Assembly (NCBI GenBank): GCA_902363825.1
Contig: CABJBK010000010.1
Coordinates: forward strand, 47,364-111,363
Reading direction: 5' to 3'
Source: Lachnospiraceae bacterium
GTDB lineage: Bacteria; Bacillota; Clostridia; Lachnospirales; Lachnospiraceae
Length of the DNA stretch: 64,000 nt
Below the pieces are notes generated by a model that had not been told where the DNA came from, searched no databases, and worked only from the letters and a program-made list of their open reading frames with translations. Below are positions 17,482 to 26,113 of the stretch, piece by piece (position 1 is the stretch's first letter; each line of letters opens with the position of its first letter). The position numbers and the translations under genes were made by a program.

Positions 17482-18705
17482 TTAAGAACGGTAATCCGCA
17501 TTGATCTTGACATAATCATAAGTCAGATCACAGCCCCATGCTGTCGCGGACGCGTCGCCCATTTTGATATCTGCCGTTGCGGTCACTGCCTCTGCGGAGA
17601 GGATCTTTGTCGCCTCTTCCTCGGAATAATCCAGAGCCACACCGTTTTCAATGATCTTGATCTCACCGTTTTTGCTGCTAAAATACAGATCGACTTTTTC
17701 CGGATCGAATACCGCGCCGGAGTAGCCCATTGCGCAGAGGATCCTGCCCCAGTTCGCGTCATGTCCGTAGATTGCCGCCTTGGTAAGATTCGATGTAATA
17801 ACCGATTTGCTAAGCACTTTTGCCTGCTCTTTGTCCTTCGCATGAATGACTTTCACTTCAAAGAGCGCGGTCGCGCCCTCTCCGTCTCCTGCCATCTGCT
17901 TTGCCAGTGTGGTGTTGACAAAATTTAATGCCTCCGTGAATTTGCGGTAATCCTCGTTTTTCTCCGAAATCTCAGCATTTCCCGCTTCCCCGTTTGCAAG
18001 AAGCAGACAGGTATCATTTGTCGAAGTATCGCCGTCCACCGAGATCATGTTATAGGTATCTTTTACATTCTCGCTCAGCGCTTCCTGCAGCAGTTCTTTT
18101 GTGATCGCCACGTCTGTGGTCACAAAACTCAACATCGTACACATATTCGGATGGATCATTCCGGAGCCTTTGCACATGCCGCCGATCGTAACGGTCTTTC
18201 CGCCCAGCTCAATCTCAACTGCCACTTCTTTTTCATGTGTATCGGTCGTCATGATCGCAAGGGAAGCCTGGTGTCCCGCTTCGTTTGCATCCGAAAGTTC
18301 CGGGACCATTGCGGACACGCCGTCTTTGATGCATTCCATCGGAAGCTGCATTCCGATCACCCCGGTAGATGCCACTAACACGCTGTCCGCCGGAATTTTC
18401 AATAGCTCTGCCGCATGATCCGCGGTCTGGCTGCAGTAATCCATGCCTTCCTGTCCGGTACAGGCGTTTGCGATCCCGGCATTCACCACAACCGCATGTG
18501 CGCACGCGCTCTCCGCCACGATCTTCTGATCCCACTTGACCGGCGCTGCCTTTACGATATTGGTTGTAAAGGTACCCGCCGCCTTACACGGTGTCTTTGA
18601 AAAAATAAGCGCCATATCTTTTCTGTCTTTATATTTGATCCCTGCTGCCGTAGATGCAGCGCAAAATCCTTTTGCTGCGGTAACTCCGCCACTGATCTGC
18701 TTCAT
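17482..18705 (-). CDS. argJ: Bifunctional ornithine acetyltransferase / N-acetylglutamate synthase
   Basis: Transfers acetyl from N-acetylornithine to glutamate and often also makes N-acetylglutamate from acetyl-CoA; 407 residues. The ATG at 18705 (MKQISGGVTAAKGF) has GGGAG upstream; a longer in-frame start at 18753 would overlap the preceding gene and is rejected. Autoprocessing occurs before the Thr of STGVIGMQLPM, the expected nucleophile, which is intact. Other motifs are CKGSGMIHPNMCTML, SVDGDTSTNDT and YGHDANWGRI. The cyclic pathway means only a small start-up supply of N-acetylglutamate is needed. It lies between a GNAT gene and argB. Confidence 0.96.
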   Translation of the reverse strand: MKQISGGVTAAKGFCAASTAAGIKYKDRKDMALIFSKTPCKAAGTFTTNIVKAAPVKWDQKIVAESACAHAVVVNAGIANACTGQEGMDYCSQTADHAAELLKIPADSVLVASTGVIGMQLPMECIKDGVSAMVPELSDANEAGHQASLAIMTTDTHEKEVAVEIELGGKTVTIGGMCKGSGMIHPNMCTMLSFVTTDVAITKELLQEALSENVKDTYNMISVDGDTSTNDTCLLLANGEAGNAEISEKNEDYRKFTEALNFVNTTLAKQMAGDGEGATALFEVKVIHAKDKEQAKVLSKSVITSNLTKAAIYGHDANWGRILCAMGYSGAVFDPEKVDLYFSSKNGEIKIIENGVALDYSEEEATKILSAEAVTATADIKMGDASATAWGCDLTYDYVKINADYRS

Positions 18706-18721
18706 ATGATAAAGCTCCCTT

Positions 18722-19183
18722 CTACTTGTTAAAATTGGTGATATTTTCCTCATTCAATGTAAAATCGTAATAATTCAAATCCTCACGGAACGTCCAGCCC
18801 ACACTCTTCCAGAAGCAGTTTCCGATCTCATTATCCTTAAACGCGATCAGGCAGACTTTATTGATCTTTTCTGCCTTGAGTGCACGCATCGCTGCCACTG
18901 CCATCGTCTTTCCGATCCCGTGCTTCCGGTACGCTTCCGCCACACAGACATGATAGAAGCATCCTCTTCTTCCGTCATGTCCGCAGAGGATCGATCCCAC
19001 GATCTTTCCGTCTGCCTCTGCCACGATACTTGTCGTCGGGTTTCTTTTGATAAAACGTTCCACACCTTCTTTGGAATCATCGATCGTACGGATCCCAAAT
19101 CCCTTGATCGTCATCCATAATTTATGTACCTCCGGGAAATCATCGATCGTCATTTCCCGGATCTCAAACTGCGGTTCTCCCAT
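18722..19183 (-). CDS. GNAT-family N-acetyltransferase in the arginine operon
   Basis: A 153-residue single-domain acetyltransferase. It shows IREMTIDDFPEVHKLW at the N-terminus, the beta-strand SIVAEADGKIVGSILCG, the acetyl-CoA-binding AYRKHGIGKTMAVAAM (Q/RxxGxG/A type) and NEIGNCFWKSVGWTFREDL. It resembles YpeA-type GNATs. It sits between argC (30 bases) and argJ (16 bases). That position allows a role as a short N-acetylglutamate synthase priming the pathway, but it could equally acetylate another amine or a protein N-terminus. The family does not reveal the substrate. Confidence 0.88.
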   Translation of the reverse strand: MGEPQFEIREMTIDDFPEVHKLWMTIKGFGIRTIDDSKEGVERFIKRNPTTSIVAEADGKIVGSILCGHDGRRGCFYHVCVAEAYRKHGIGKTMAVAAMRALKAEKINKVCLIAFKDNEIGNCFWKSVGWTFREDLNYYDFTLNEENITNFNK

Positions 19184-19213
19184 GTTATAAGACCTCTTTA
19201 TCTTTTTATTTTT

Positions 19214-20269
19214 TTACGGGAACATCGGTACCAGATCGATACCTTCTGCCTCATCAAATCCAAACAGCAGATTCATGTTCTGTACTGCCTGTCCGGCTGC
19301 TCCCTTGACCAGATTATCAAGCGCTCCCATCATGACCACGCGTCCGGTTCTTTCGTCTACTTTGAAATTCACATCCACATAGTTGCTGCCTTCGACCCAT
19401 TTCGTCTCCGGGCAGACACCATCCGGCAGAACTCGGACAAATTTTTCTTTCTTATAATATTTTTCATAGGCAGCGCGCAGATCCTCTGCTGTCGGCATCG
19501 TTCCATCCGCCTTTGGCACCAGAGACGCGTACTCTGTCGCAAGTATGCCACGGTTCATCGGTGCAAGATGCGGGGTAAATGTAACCGTAATATTTTTGCC
19601 CGCCGCATAGCCTAACTGCTCTTCGATCTCCGGCGTATGTCTGTGCGTTGTAACACCGTATGCTTTCATATTTTCATTGACCTCACAGTACAGATTCGGC
19701 ACCTTTGCGCCTCTGCCGGCTCCGGAAGTACCGCTCTTTGCGTCGATGATCAGCGTATTCGGATCGATCAGCCCTTCCTTCACAAGCGGATATGCCGTTA
19801 AGATCGAGCAGGTCGTATAGCAGCCCGGATTTGCTACCAGTCTTGCTTTTTTCACCTGATCCCTGTTGACCTCACACAGTCCATAGACTGCCTCTTCAAT
19901 AAACTGTGGACTCTTGTGCTCTAACTTATACCATTTCTCATAAACCGAAACATCTTTGATCCGGTAATCCGCGCTCAGGTCGATGATCTTTACCTTATTT
20001 AATATCTCCTCTGTGAGGATGCCTGCCAGATAGCCCTGCGGTGTCGCTGTAAAGATCACATCCACCGCGTCCGCGAGCTTTTCGATATTGTCATCCAGAC
20101 ATTTGTCTTCTACCAGTTCGAACATGTTCTGATATACTTCCGCATATTTTTTATCGATATAACTTCTTGAACCGTACCATTTTATTTCTACATCTCTATG
20201 TCTTAAAAGGATTCTGACCAGTTCGCCTCCCGCATATCCGGTTGCTCCTATAATTCCGACTTTTACCAT
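19214..20269 (-). CDS. argC: N-acetyl-gamma-glutamyl-phosphate reductase
   Basis: NADPH-dependent reductase of the arginine pathway; 351 residues. The start MVKVGIIGATGYAGGELV at 20269 has GGAGG upstream and gives the usual N-terminus; an in-frame start 39 bases further up is rejected. The dinucleotide motif GATGYAGGE is at residues 8-16. The catalytic Cys is in LVANPGCYTT near residue 150, the catalytic His in THRHTPEIEEQL, and SGTSGAGRGAK is intact. It is the first gene of the operon argC-GNAT-argJ-argB-argD-SBP, behind a promoter overlapped by an ArgR-like box. Confidence 0.96.
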   Translation of the reverse strand: MVKVGIIGATGYAGGELVRILLRHRDVEIKWYGSRSYIDKKYAEVYQNMFELVEDKCLDDNIEKLADAVDVIFTATPQGYLAGILTEEILNKVKIIDLSADYRIKDVSVYEKWYKLEHKSPQFIEEAVYGLCEVNRDQVKKARLVANPGCYTTCSILTAYPLVKEGLIDPNTLIIDAKSGTSGAGRGAKVPNLYCEVNENMKAYGVTTHRHTPEIEEQLGYAAGKNITVTFTPHLAPMNRGILATEYASLVPKADGTMPTAEDLRAAYEKYYKKEKFVRVLPDGVCPETKWVEGSNYVDVNFKVDERTGRVVMMGALDNLVKGAAGQAVQNMNLLFGFDEAEGIDLVPMFP

Positions 20270-20382
20270 ATCAAACTTCCTCCTGTCATATGTTTCATAA
20301 AAAACCATTCTTTTCTATTTTAGCACAAATTCCTTATTCTTCTACCCTGTTTCCGTGATTTTTCATGTACTCTTTTTGATAT

Positions 20383-20396
20383 TGCATAATTATACA
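20383..20396. promoter_or_regulatory. ArgR/AhrC box 1
   Basis: TGCATAATTATACA matches the ARG box TGAATWWWWATTCA at 12 of 14 positions. It covers the argC -10. Arginine-dependent repression by an ArgR/AhrC protein is inferred; its gene is not in the window. Confidence 0.65.
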
Positions 20397-20417
20397 TTCA
20401 TTTCTGTTTTTATGCAA
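20389..20417 (-). promoter_or_regulatory. Promoter of the argC operon
   Basis: On the minus strand TTGCAT (20412-20417), exactly 17 bases and a perfect TATAAT (20389-20394). The -10 lies inside the ArgR-like box at 20383-20396, so repressor binding would block RNA polymerase. Confidence 0.82.
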
Positions 20418-20425
20418 GTCTTTTA

Positions 20426-20439
20426 TGAATTTTTATTTA
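20426..20439. promoter_or_regulatory. ArgR/AhrC box 2
   Basis: TGAATTTTTATTTA matches the ARG box at 13 of 14 positions. It lies between the argC -35 and the argG -35, 43 bases (centre to centre) from box 1. That is about four helical turns, suitable for a hexamer bridging both boxes. Confidence 0.65.
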
Positions 20440-20461
20440 TAATGTGTGTATATTTTTTCGC

Positions 20462-20490
20462 TTGCTTTTTTACAGATTATGGGGTATATT
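20462..20490 (+). promoter_or_regulatory. Promoter of argG
   Basis: TTGCTT (20462-20467), a 17-base spacer and TATATT (20485-20490), about 40 bases before the argG ATG. It is divergent from the argC promoter. Confidence 0.65.
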
Positions 20491-20531
20491 ATTGCTAACG
20501 GTATGAAAAACCAACGAAAGGATGAATAAAA

Positions 20532-21758
20532 ATGAAAGAAAAAGTTGTATTAGCCTATTCAGGCGGATTGGATACCACGGCGATCATCCCGTGGTTAAAA
20601 GAAAATTACGATTACGACGTCATCTGCTGCTGCGTAGACTGCGGACAGGGCGAAGAACTGGACGGACTGGAAGAAAGAGCAAAATTATCCGGTGCTTCCA
20701 AATTATATATTGAAGATATTGTAGATGAGTTCTGTGATGACTACATCGTTCCATGTGTACAGGCAGACGCTGTATACGAAAACAAATATCTGCTCGGTAC
20801 TTCCATGGCACGTCCTGGCATCGCAAAAAAATTAGTAGAGATTGCCAGAAAAGAAGGCGCAGTTGCGATCTGCCACGGCGCTACCGGAAAAGGAAATGAC
20901 CAGATCCGTTTCGAGCTTGCGATCAAGGCACTTGCTCCGGATGTAAAGATCATCGCTCCCTGGAGAAATGACAAATGGAACATGCAGTCCCGTGAAGATG
21001 AGATCGCATACTGCAAGGCACATGGCATCGATCTTCCGTTCTCCGCAGATTCCAGCTACAGCCGTGACCGTAACCTGTGGCACATCAGCCATGAAGGTCT
21101 TGAGCTTGAGGATCCGTCCTTAGAGCCAAACTACGATCATCTTCTGGTTCTTGGTGTTTCCCCGGAAAAAGCTCCGGATGAAGGCGAATATGTGACCATG
21201 ACCTTTGAAGCCGGTGTTCCGACTTCCGTAAACGGCAAAAAGATGAAAGTTTCCGACATCATCCGTGAACTTAACACACTCGGCGGCAAACACGGAATCG
21301 GCATCATCGACATCGTGGAAAACCGTGTTGTCGGCATGAAATCCCGTGGTGTCTATGAAACTCCTGGCGGAACGATCCTGATGGAAGCACACAGACAGCT
21401 CGAAGAACTCGTTCTTGACCGTGATACCATGAACGCGAAAAAAGATATGGGCAACAAGATGGCTCAGCTCGTTTACGAAGGAAAATGGTTCACTCCGCTG
21501 CGCGAGGCAGTTCAGGCATTCGTAGAATCCACACAGAAATATGTGACCGGTGAAGTAAAATTCAAACTTTACAAAGGAAATATCATCAAAGCCGGCACTA
21601 CTTCTCCGTATTCTTTATACAGTGAATCTCTCGCAAGCTTCACAACCGGAGATCTGTACGACCACCACGACGCAGAAGGCTTTATCACCTTATTCGGACT
21701 TCCGTTAAAAGTTCGTGCCATGAAGATGTTAGAGCTTGACAAAACAAATAAGAAATAA
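20532..21758 (+). CDS. argG: Argininosuccinate synthase
   Basis: ATP-dependent ligation of citrulline and aspartate; 408 residues. The pyrophosphatase-type P-loop [15 protein letters not shown] is near residue 8. Further motifs are [20 protein letters not shown] followed by [28 protein letters not shown] and the C-terminal [21 protein letters not shown] lies 7 bases before the ATG. It is divergent from the argC operon and is followed by a terminator. argH and argF, which would complete the route, are not in this window. Confidence 0.97.
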   Translation: MKEKVVLAYSGGLDTTAIIPWLKENYDYDVICCCVDCGQGEELDGLEERAKLSGASKLYIEDIVDEFCDDYIVPCVQADAVYENKYLLGTSMARPGIAKKLVEIARKEGAVAICHGATGKGNDQIRFELAIKALAPDVKIIAPWRNDKWNMQSREDEIAYCKAHGIDLPFSADSSYSRDRNLWHISHEGLELEDPSLEPNYDHLLVLGVSPEKAPDEGEYVTMTFEAGVPTSVNGKKMKVSDIIRELNTLGGKHGIGIIDIVENRVVGMKSRGVYETPGGTILMEAHRQLEELVLDRDTMNAKKDMGNKMAQLVYEGKWFTPLREAVQAFVESTQKYVTGEVKFKLYKGNIIKAGTTSPYSLYSESLASFTTGDLYDHHDAEGFITLFGLPLKVRAMKMLELDKTNKK

Positions 21759-21778
21759 ATATCCGGCATATCGTCATT

Positions 21779-21817
21779 AAAAAAAGTTCCTGCAGAATGT
21801 TCTGCGGGAACTTTTTT
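21779..21817 (+). terminator. Bidirectional terminator after argG
   Basis: A hairpin with arms AAAAAGTTCCTGCAGA and TCTGCGGGAACTTTTTT, a 4-base loop and one G-U pair. It has T-runs on both strands and serves argG and the convergent secreted-protein gene. Confidence 0.93.
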
Positions 21818-21856
21818 AATGAATCAAATCTACCTGATCGCTGACAGGTACAGCAA

Positions 21857-23032
21857 TTACTGAACCGGGAACTGTCCCAGGTAATGTCCGTCCGTTTCAT
21901 CCATGTTATAGTAATAAACGCCATCGGAGATCAGTCCTCTTGCTACCATACCATTCCACTGATAAAATACGACTCTTCCGTAAGGATCATAGCCCCATCC
22001 GTTGTTGACCAGTGTTCCATCCCAGTTTGCACAGCCATAGTCCTGTCCGTTTGCGAACTGGAACCAGCCTCCGTCTTCCATCTTGCCATTTGCATTCAGA
22101 TAATACGGATGATCGTTCATAAAAGTGATCTGATCTTTGTACAGATATCCGTTGGAATCAAAATAGCAGGTGTAGCCTACACTTTCGCTGTACTGGAAGT
22201 TTGTAAACACTTCATGTCCATAGACATCCAGATAAATGATATGGATTCCGTCCGGATGATAGGTCAGACGATCCGCCATCGGCGTTCCGTCTGCCTGTAA
22301 ATAATAAGTATAGCTTCCGTCAAAGAAAAACGCGTCTGTCACTGTTTTTCCGTTTAATACATAAGTATTGCCATTCCATGTTCCACCATTGTCTTTTATG
22401 CTGTAGAACGGAACCTGACGTCCGCCGCCATTGCCTACCGTAATATTCCATTTTGACAGATCCGCTGTCGGCCAGCTTGTCTTTGTTGATGCATCTTTTA
22501 CATAGGAATACTTCGCTTCCGTCTGTGTGTCCAGCATCTGGATCGCGTACAGTTTCCATGTCTCTGCGGTTGCATCGGACGGGATCGTCATTTTGATCGT
22601 CCAGACACCGGTAGAGGAATCGTATGTGGATGTATTTCCGTTTTTTGCATCCCAGGTACCGGTATGTGTCTGGAATTTCTTCTCCACACCGTCTTTCGTA
22701 TGGTAAATATAGTAAAAATGCAGTCTTGCTGTGTTGGCAGTCTTACAGGTGATGGTGATCGCATCCCCGGGATTTGCCGTATTCGCGCTCATACTGATCG
22801 AAGACAGATCGATGGTTCCCTGACCTGCTGTCGTGCTGGATGCCCCGTCAAGATCTTCCTCTGTTTCTAATATTTCCGCTTCCTCTGCTACTGCTGCATC
22901 CGCTTCATCCCCGGATGCGTCTGTAACTTCCGCCTGCGCCTGGGCAGCCGGCTGTTCTGCTGCATATACTGTCGTTCCGGCTGCGCAAAGCATTGTGGAT
23001 GCCAACAGCATGCATAACAATTTTTTTCTCAT
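21857..23032 (-). CDS. Secreted protein with C-terminal aromatic (choline/glucan-binding-like) repeats
   Basis: An exported protein of 391 residues. The ATG at 23032 (MRKKLLCMLLASTMLCAAG) is chosen because it starts a typical signal peptide and has GGGAGA/GGAG sites upstream. After the signal (cleavage near TTVYA-AEQ) comes an Ala/Glu-rich linker. A beta-rich domain of about 130 residues follows (PGDAITITCKTANTARLHFYY ... TADLSKWNITVG). The C-terminal half has aromatic repeats such as FFFDGSYTYYLQADGTPMAD, CYFDSNGYLYKDQITF, YYLNANGKMEDGGWFQF and YYYNMDETDGHYLG. Such repeats resemble choline- or glucan-binding repeats and usually attach proteins to the cell wall or to glycans. No catalytic domain was recognised. 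Confidence 0.8.
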   Translation of the reverse strand: MRKKLLCMLLASTMLCAAGTTVYAAEQPAAQAQAEVTDASGDEADAAVAEEAEILETEEDLDGASSTTAGQGTIDLSSISMSANTANPGDAITITCKTANTARLHFYYIYHTKDGVEKKFQTHTGTWDAKNGNTSTYDSSTGVWTIKMTIPSDATAETWKLYAIQMLDTQTEAKYSYVKDASTKTSWPTADLSKWNITVGNGGGRQVPFYSIKDNGGTWNGNTYVLNGKTVTDAFFFDGSYTYYLQADGTPMADRLTYHPDGIHIIYLDVYGHEVFTNFQYSESVGYTCYFDSNGYLYKDQITFMNDHPYYLNANGKMEDGGWFQFANGQDYGCANWDGTLVNNGWGYDPYGRVVFYQWNGMVARGLISDGVYYYNMDETDGHYLGQFPVQ

Positions 23033-23116
23033 TCTCCCTGTTCTCCTTTTTTGATTTGCATATAGTACTGCAAATACTATTTTAAGGATACCTGTCCTGA
23101 CTGTCAACTACAGTTT

Positions 23117-23699
23117 TTACTGATAATATCCCAGCAGATGTCCGTCTGCCTGTAAGTAATAAGTATAATTTCCATCAAAGAAGAACGCATCTGTGATCGT
23201 CTTGCCGTTCAATACATAATGCTGTCCATCCCACTTGCCGCCTTTTTCCAGCATATTATAATGCGGGACTACACGTCCGCCGGATGCCGGTGTGCTCGGT
23301 GAAACTGCCGCGCCGCCTACAGAAACATTACAGCAGGAAAGATCTGCCTGTCCAATCTCCGGTATCACAGCTGTATTCCATAGATAGGAATCCTCATTAT
23401 AGCCGTCAAACATCTGAACCGTCTGCCCCTGTATAACTGTAATAGAATACGACATCCACTGCATTGGGTGCTGAGCATCCCACCGTAAAGGTTCCGCCCG
23501 GATTTACCGTCTGTGTATTGACACCGAGCGTATTTAAGTCCACATATGCCTGTCCGGTAAATCCGTCCAGTTCCTGTGCCTCTTCCTCCATCTGGATCAG
23601 TTCCGCTCCTCTGTCCTGTGTCTCTGCCGCCGATACGGTAGTTCCCATAGACACTACCATCATTGCCATCAGCATAAATCCTACTACTTTTCTTTTCAT
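23117..23699 (-). pseudogene. Decayed paralog of the neighbouring secreted repeat protein
   Basis: A signal-peptide ORF starts at 23699 (MKRKVVGFMLMAMMVVSMG, then VNPGGTFTVGCSAPNAVDVV) and stops at 23406. The continuation lies in another frame (open 23464-23117: QMFDGYNEDSYLW, then NGKTITDAFFFDGNYTYYL). Both pieces align in order to the intact neighbour. The N-part matches its PGDAITITC-HFYY region, and the C-part matches its AIQMLDTQTEAKYSY region and its first aromatic repeat. The roughly 50-60 residues between these points are missing and the join is out of frame. The last residues DGHLLG also echo the neighbour's DGHYLG end. The best reading is an internal deletion with frameshift after a tandem duplication. 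Confidence 0.75.
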
Positions 23700-23753
23700 T
23701 CCTCACTTTTTCTTAATTGACTGCCTCTTTTTTCGCAATCTGAATATAATACC

Positions 23754-23771
23754 CCTTTCCTTCCGGAAAGG
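23754..23771 (-). terminator. Possible weak terminator after the MocR-type gene
   Basis: CCTTTCC-TTCC-GGAAAGG is a perfect 7-base stem with a 4-base loop, 10 bases past the stop codon. The following minus-strand sequence is only moderately T-rich, so the call is weak. Confidence 0.35.
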
Positions 23772-23781
23772 TTCCAGATTT

Positions 23782-25203
23782 TTATATTTTTTTATTTTTT
23801 TCTTCGATCTGTTTTATCACATCCGTAATACACCTGACGCTCTCTTTCATCTCGTCCTCCGGCAGACTGCCATATCCGATCAAAAGCGTCGGCCATCCCC
23901 GTCCTTCCCTCTTTCCGATATAATTTGCGGAAAGTCCGTACAGACGGATGCCATGCGCTTTCCCGGTCTCGACCAGTTCTTCCTCCGATGCCTTCGTCTC
24001 AACCTCTACCAGAAAATGCAATCCCGCATTGTCCCCGTAAATCTTATGTACCCAAGTCTGCTTTTTTAATTCCTGGCTCATTCGGTCATGTTTGGCTCTG
24101 TATATTCCACGCATCCGGTTCAAATGCCGTTCAAAATATCCTTCCCGCATAAAGCGCGCCAGAACTTCCTGCTGTACCTTTGCAACCGTTGACGCGTAAA
24201 ATCCACAGTTCTCATGATATTTTTTTAACAGACGTTTTGGCAGTACCATGTAACTGATTCGAAGCGCCGGCGCGATACTTTTGGAAAAGGTTCCAAGGTA
24301 GATCACACTTCCCGTCTTGTCATTTCCCTGCAAAGACGGGATCGGCTTTCCCTTATACCGGAATTCACTGTCATGATCGTCTTCTATGATATAGCGTTCG
24401 GGATGCGCCGCCGCCCAGCCGAGCAATTCCATCCTGCGCTTTAACGGCATAACGATACCGAGCGGATACTGGTGTGACGGCATGGTATAAACGATATCCG
24501 GCTCATGCTTCTGCACTTCCTGAAACGAGATCCCGTCTTTATCCATCGGAACGCCAAACACCGTGTAATGCATATTGCAAAACGTGCGGTATGCCTGCAG
24601 ATAGGTCGGATTTTCCATGACAACCTTCTGATCCGTTCCTAAGATCTGCGCAAGCAAAAGCAGAAGGTACTCATTTCCGGCACCGATCACCACCTGTCCC
24701 GGCTCACAGTTGACCCCCCTCGCCTGGTGCAGGTAACGGGTCACCTCCCGGCGCAGTGCTTCCTCTCCGGACGCATTTCCTGCCCGGAACAGCTTTTCTT
24801 CCTCTAAGAGAACATTTTTATTTATCTTCCGCCACGCATTGTAGGGAAAGTATTTTAGATCCACCATATAAGGGGAAAAATCGTAACGATATTCTTTTTT
24901 TTCTTCCACCGCAACGGGTTCCGCTTCCTCACTGCTTCCAGCTTTATAAATATCCATAATATCGCAGACATAATAACCGCTGCACGGCCGCGTCTCCACA
25001 TATCCCTCTGACACGAGCTGTTCGTACGCAAGTTCTACCGTACTGCGGCTCACCGAGAGATTTCCCGCCAATAAACGAGTAGACGGTAATTTTTCTCCCT
25101 GAGAAATCTTACCGTCTGCTATCTCATTTCTTATGTATTCATAAATCTGTTCATACAGTGCTCGCTTCCCATCGGGTTTTAACTCCATCATTATCTCGAT
25201 CAT
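23782..25203 (-). CDS. MocR/PdxR-type GntR regulator with aminotransferase domain
   Basis: A transcription factor of 473 residues. The N-terminal GntR winged helix (residues about 12-80) contains ALYEQIYEYIRNEIADG, KLPSTRLLAGNLSVSRSTV and LVSEGYVETRPCSGYYV. A class I aminotransferase-like domain follows (about 115-460) with VVIGAGNEYLLLLLAQIL, the EDDHDSEFR segment and the PLP lysine in GTFSKSIAPALRISY. In this family PLP acts as effector, often controlling pyridoxal, GABA or taurine genes. No pdxS/pdxT, gabT or similar target gene lies nearby. It follows a DUF2225 gene by 16 bases, so it may be in the glnS operon. Target unknown. Confidence 0.93.
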   Translation of the reverse strand: MIEIMMELKPDGKRALYEQIYEYIRNEIADGKISQGEKLPSTRLLAGNLSVSRSTVELAYEQLVSEGYVETRPCSGYYVCDIMDIYKAGSSEEAEPVAVEEKKEYRYDFSPYMVDLKYFPYNAWRKINKNVLLEEEKLFRAGNASGEEALRREVTRYLHQARGVNCEPGQVVIGAGNEYLLLLLAQILGTDQKVVMENPTYLQAYRTFCNMHYTVFGVPMDKDGISFQEVQKHEPDIVYTMPSHQYPLGIVMPLKRRMELLGWAAAHPERYIIEDDHDSEFRYKGKPIPSLQGNDKTGSVIYLGTFSKSIAPALRISYMVLPKRLLKKYHENCGFYASTVAKVQQEVLARFMREGYFERHLNRMRGIYRAKHDRMSQELKKQTWVHKIYGDNAGLHFLVEVETKASEEELVETGKAHGIRLYGLSANYIGKREGRGWPTLLIGYGSLPEDEMKESVRCITDVIKQIEEKNKKI

Positions 25204-25219
25204 GGGAACACCTGTCTTT

Positions 25220-26092
25220 TTATTTTACGGATTTATCCTTATGGATTGCTGCTACTACTTTCTCTTTCATATCAAGTGCCTTGTCCTTGATCTTGCGGTT
25301 GGCAGAAGCAGAAGTGATGACATTCGCAAGGCATTTGGATGCCACATCATACTGTTTAAAGTGGAACGCCATGCATGCAAGTAAGTAATCCACCGTACTC
25401 TGATCCATGCCGCACATCGGGAACATCTCTGTAGCAACCGCTTTCATAAAGCCTTCATACGCCTGTTTGTAAAATGCTTCCTCTTCCTGTGCGCACGCAG
25501 CTTTTTTTGCCTTGTTTTCCGGTGTATCCTCGGTAAGGCTTTCCTTCTGTGCGCGGAGCAGCCAGGAGATCACCAGACAGTTGTACGCTTTCTCACTGGT
25601 CTTTCCTTTTTTCGCGATCGCATTGAACAGGGAAAGCTTGTGCATTGCAACTGCGGTGTCATAATCATACGGCGCGGTCTCGCTTTCTTCCTTCTGCGGT
25701 TCTGCCTTGTAATTCTCGCAGATCTTTTCCTTTACCAGTTTTACCTGTCCGGCAGGAAGATGCTCAAAATAATTGTTGAGTGCCGTATAGCCGCAGAACG
25801 GGCAGGAAGTCACATTGTATTTTAAAGTATCGATATACTGAAAACGCGGGCGAAGGTCACGATCCGGCTCCTCGCGCTTTACACGTCCGTTCTTTACCAT
25901 CTTACGCTTAAATACCTTGTCACAAACCGCGCAGCGCACTGCTTTTGCAAGTAAGAAGCTGTCCTCGGTCGGCACTTCCGCTTCCTTTGACACTTCTCCG
26001 CCTGCTCCTTTTTTCTTTTCTTCATCTGCGAAGAGATCCATCTCTCCATCTGTTTTTAAACCAAATTTTTCCAAACCTGAAAATAAGTTCAT
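25220..26092 (-). CDS. DUF2225 zinc-binding protein
   Basis: A 290-residue cytoplasmic protein of the DUF2225 family, conserved in Firmicutes with unknown function. The N-terminal acidic stretch ends near residue 45. Two CxxC pairs follow: VRCAVCDKVFKRKMV and VTSCPFCGYTALNNYFEHL. They are separated by the family-typical RDLRPRFQYIDTLKYN and probably bind one zinc ion. The rest is helical, TPR-like, with repeated AVAMHKLSLFNAIAKK and YNCLVISWLLRAQKE. A run of lysines closes the protein. It lies 21 bases after glnS and 16 before the MocR-type gene. Confidence 0.9.
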   Translation of the reverse strand: MNLFSGLEKFGLKTDGEMDLFADEEKKKGAGGEVSKEAEVPTEDSFLLAKAVRCAVCDKVFKRKMVKNGRVKREEPDRDLRPRFQYIDTLKYNVTSCPFCGYTALNNYFEHLPAGQVKLVKEKICENYKAEPQKEESETAPYDYDTAVAMHKLSLFNAIAKKGKTSEKAYNCLVISWLLRAQKESLTEDTPENKAKKAACAQEEEAFYKQAYEGFMKAVATEMFPMCGMDQSTVDYLLACMAFHFKQYDVASKCLANVITSASANRKIKDKALDMKEKVVAAIHKDKSVK

Positions 26093-26113
26093 CTTCCCGT
26101 TCCCTCCAAATCT

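Noticed and set aside
20438..20443. TATAAT on the plus strand as an alternative argG -10
   Set aside because: No acceptable -35 at 15-18 bases upstream; the pair at 20462-20490 fits better.
23365..23706. Third open frame across the decayed secreted-protein paralog
   Set aside because: It does not carry the signal peptide or the repeat homology; the homologous pieces are in the other two frames.
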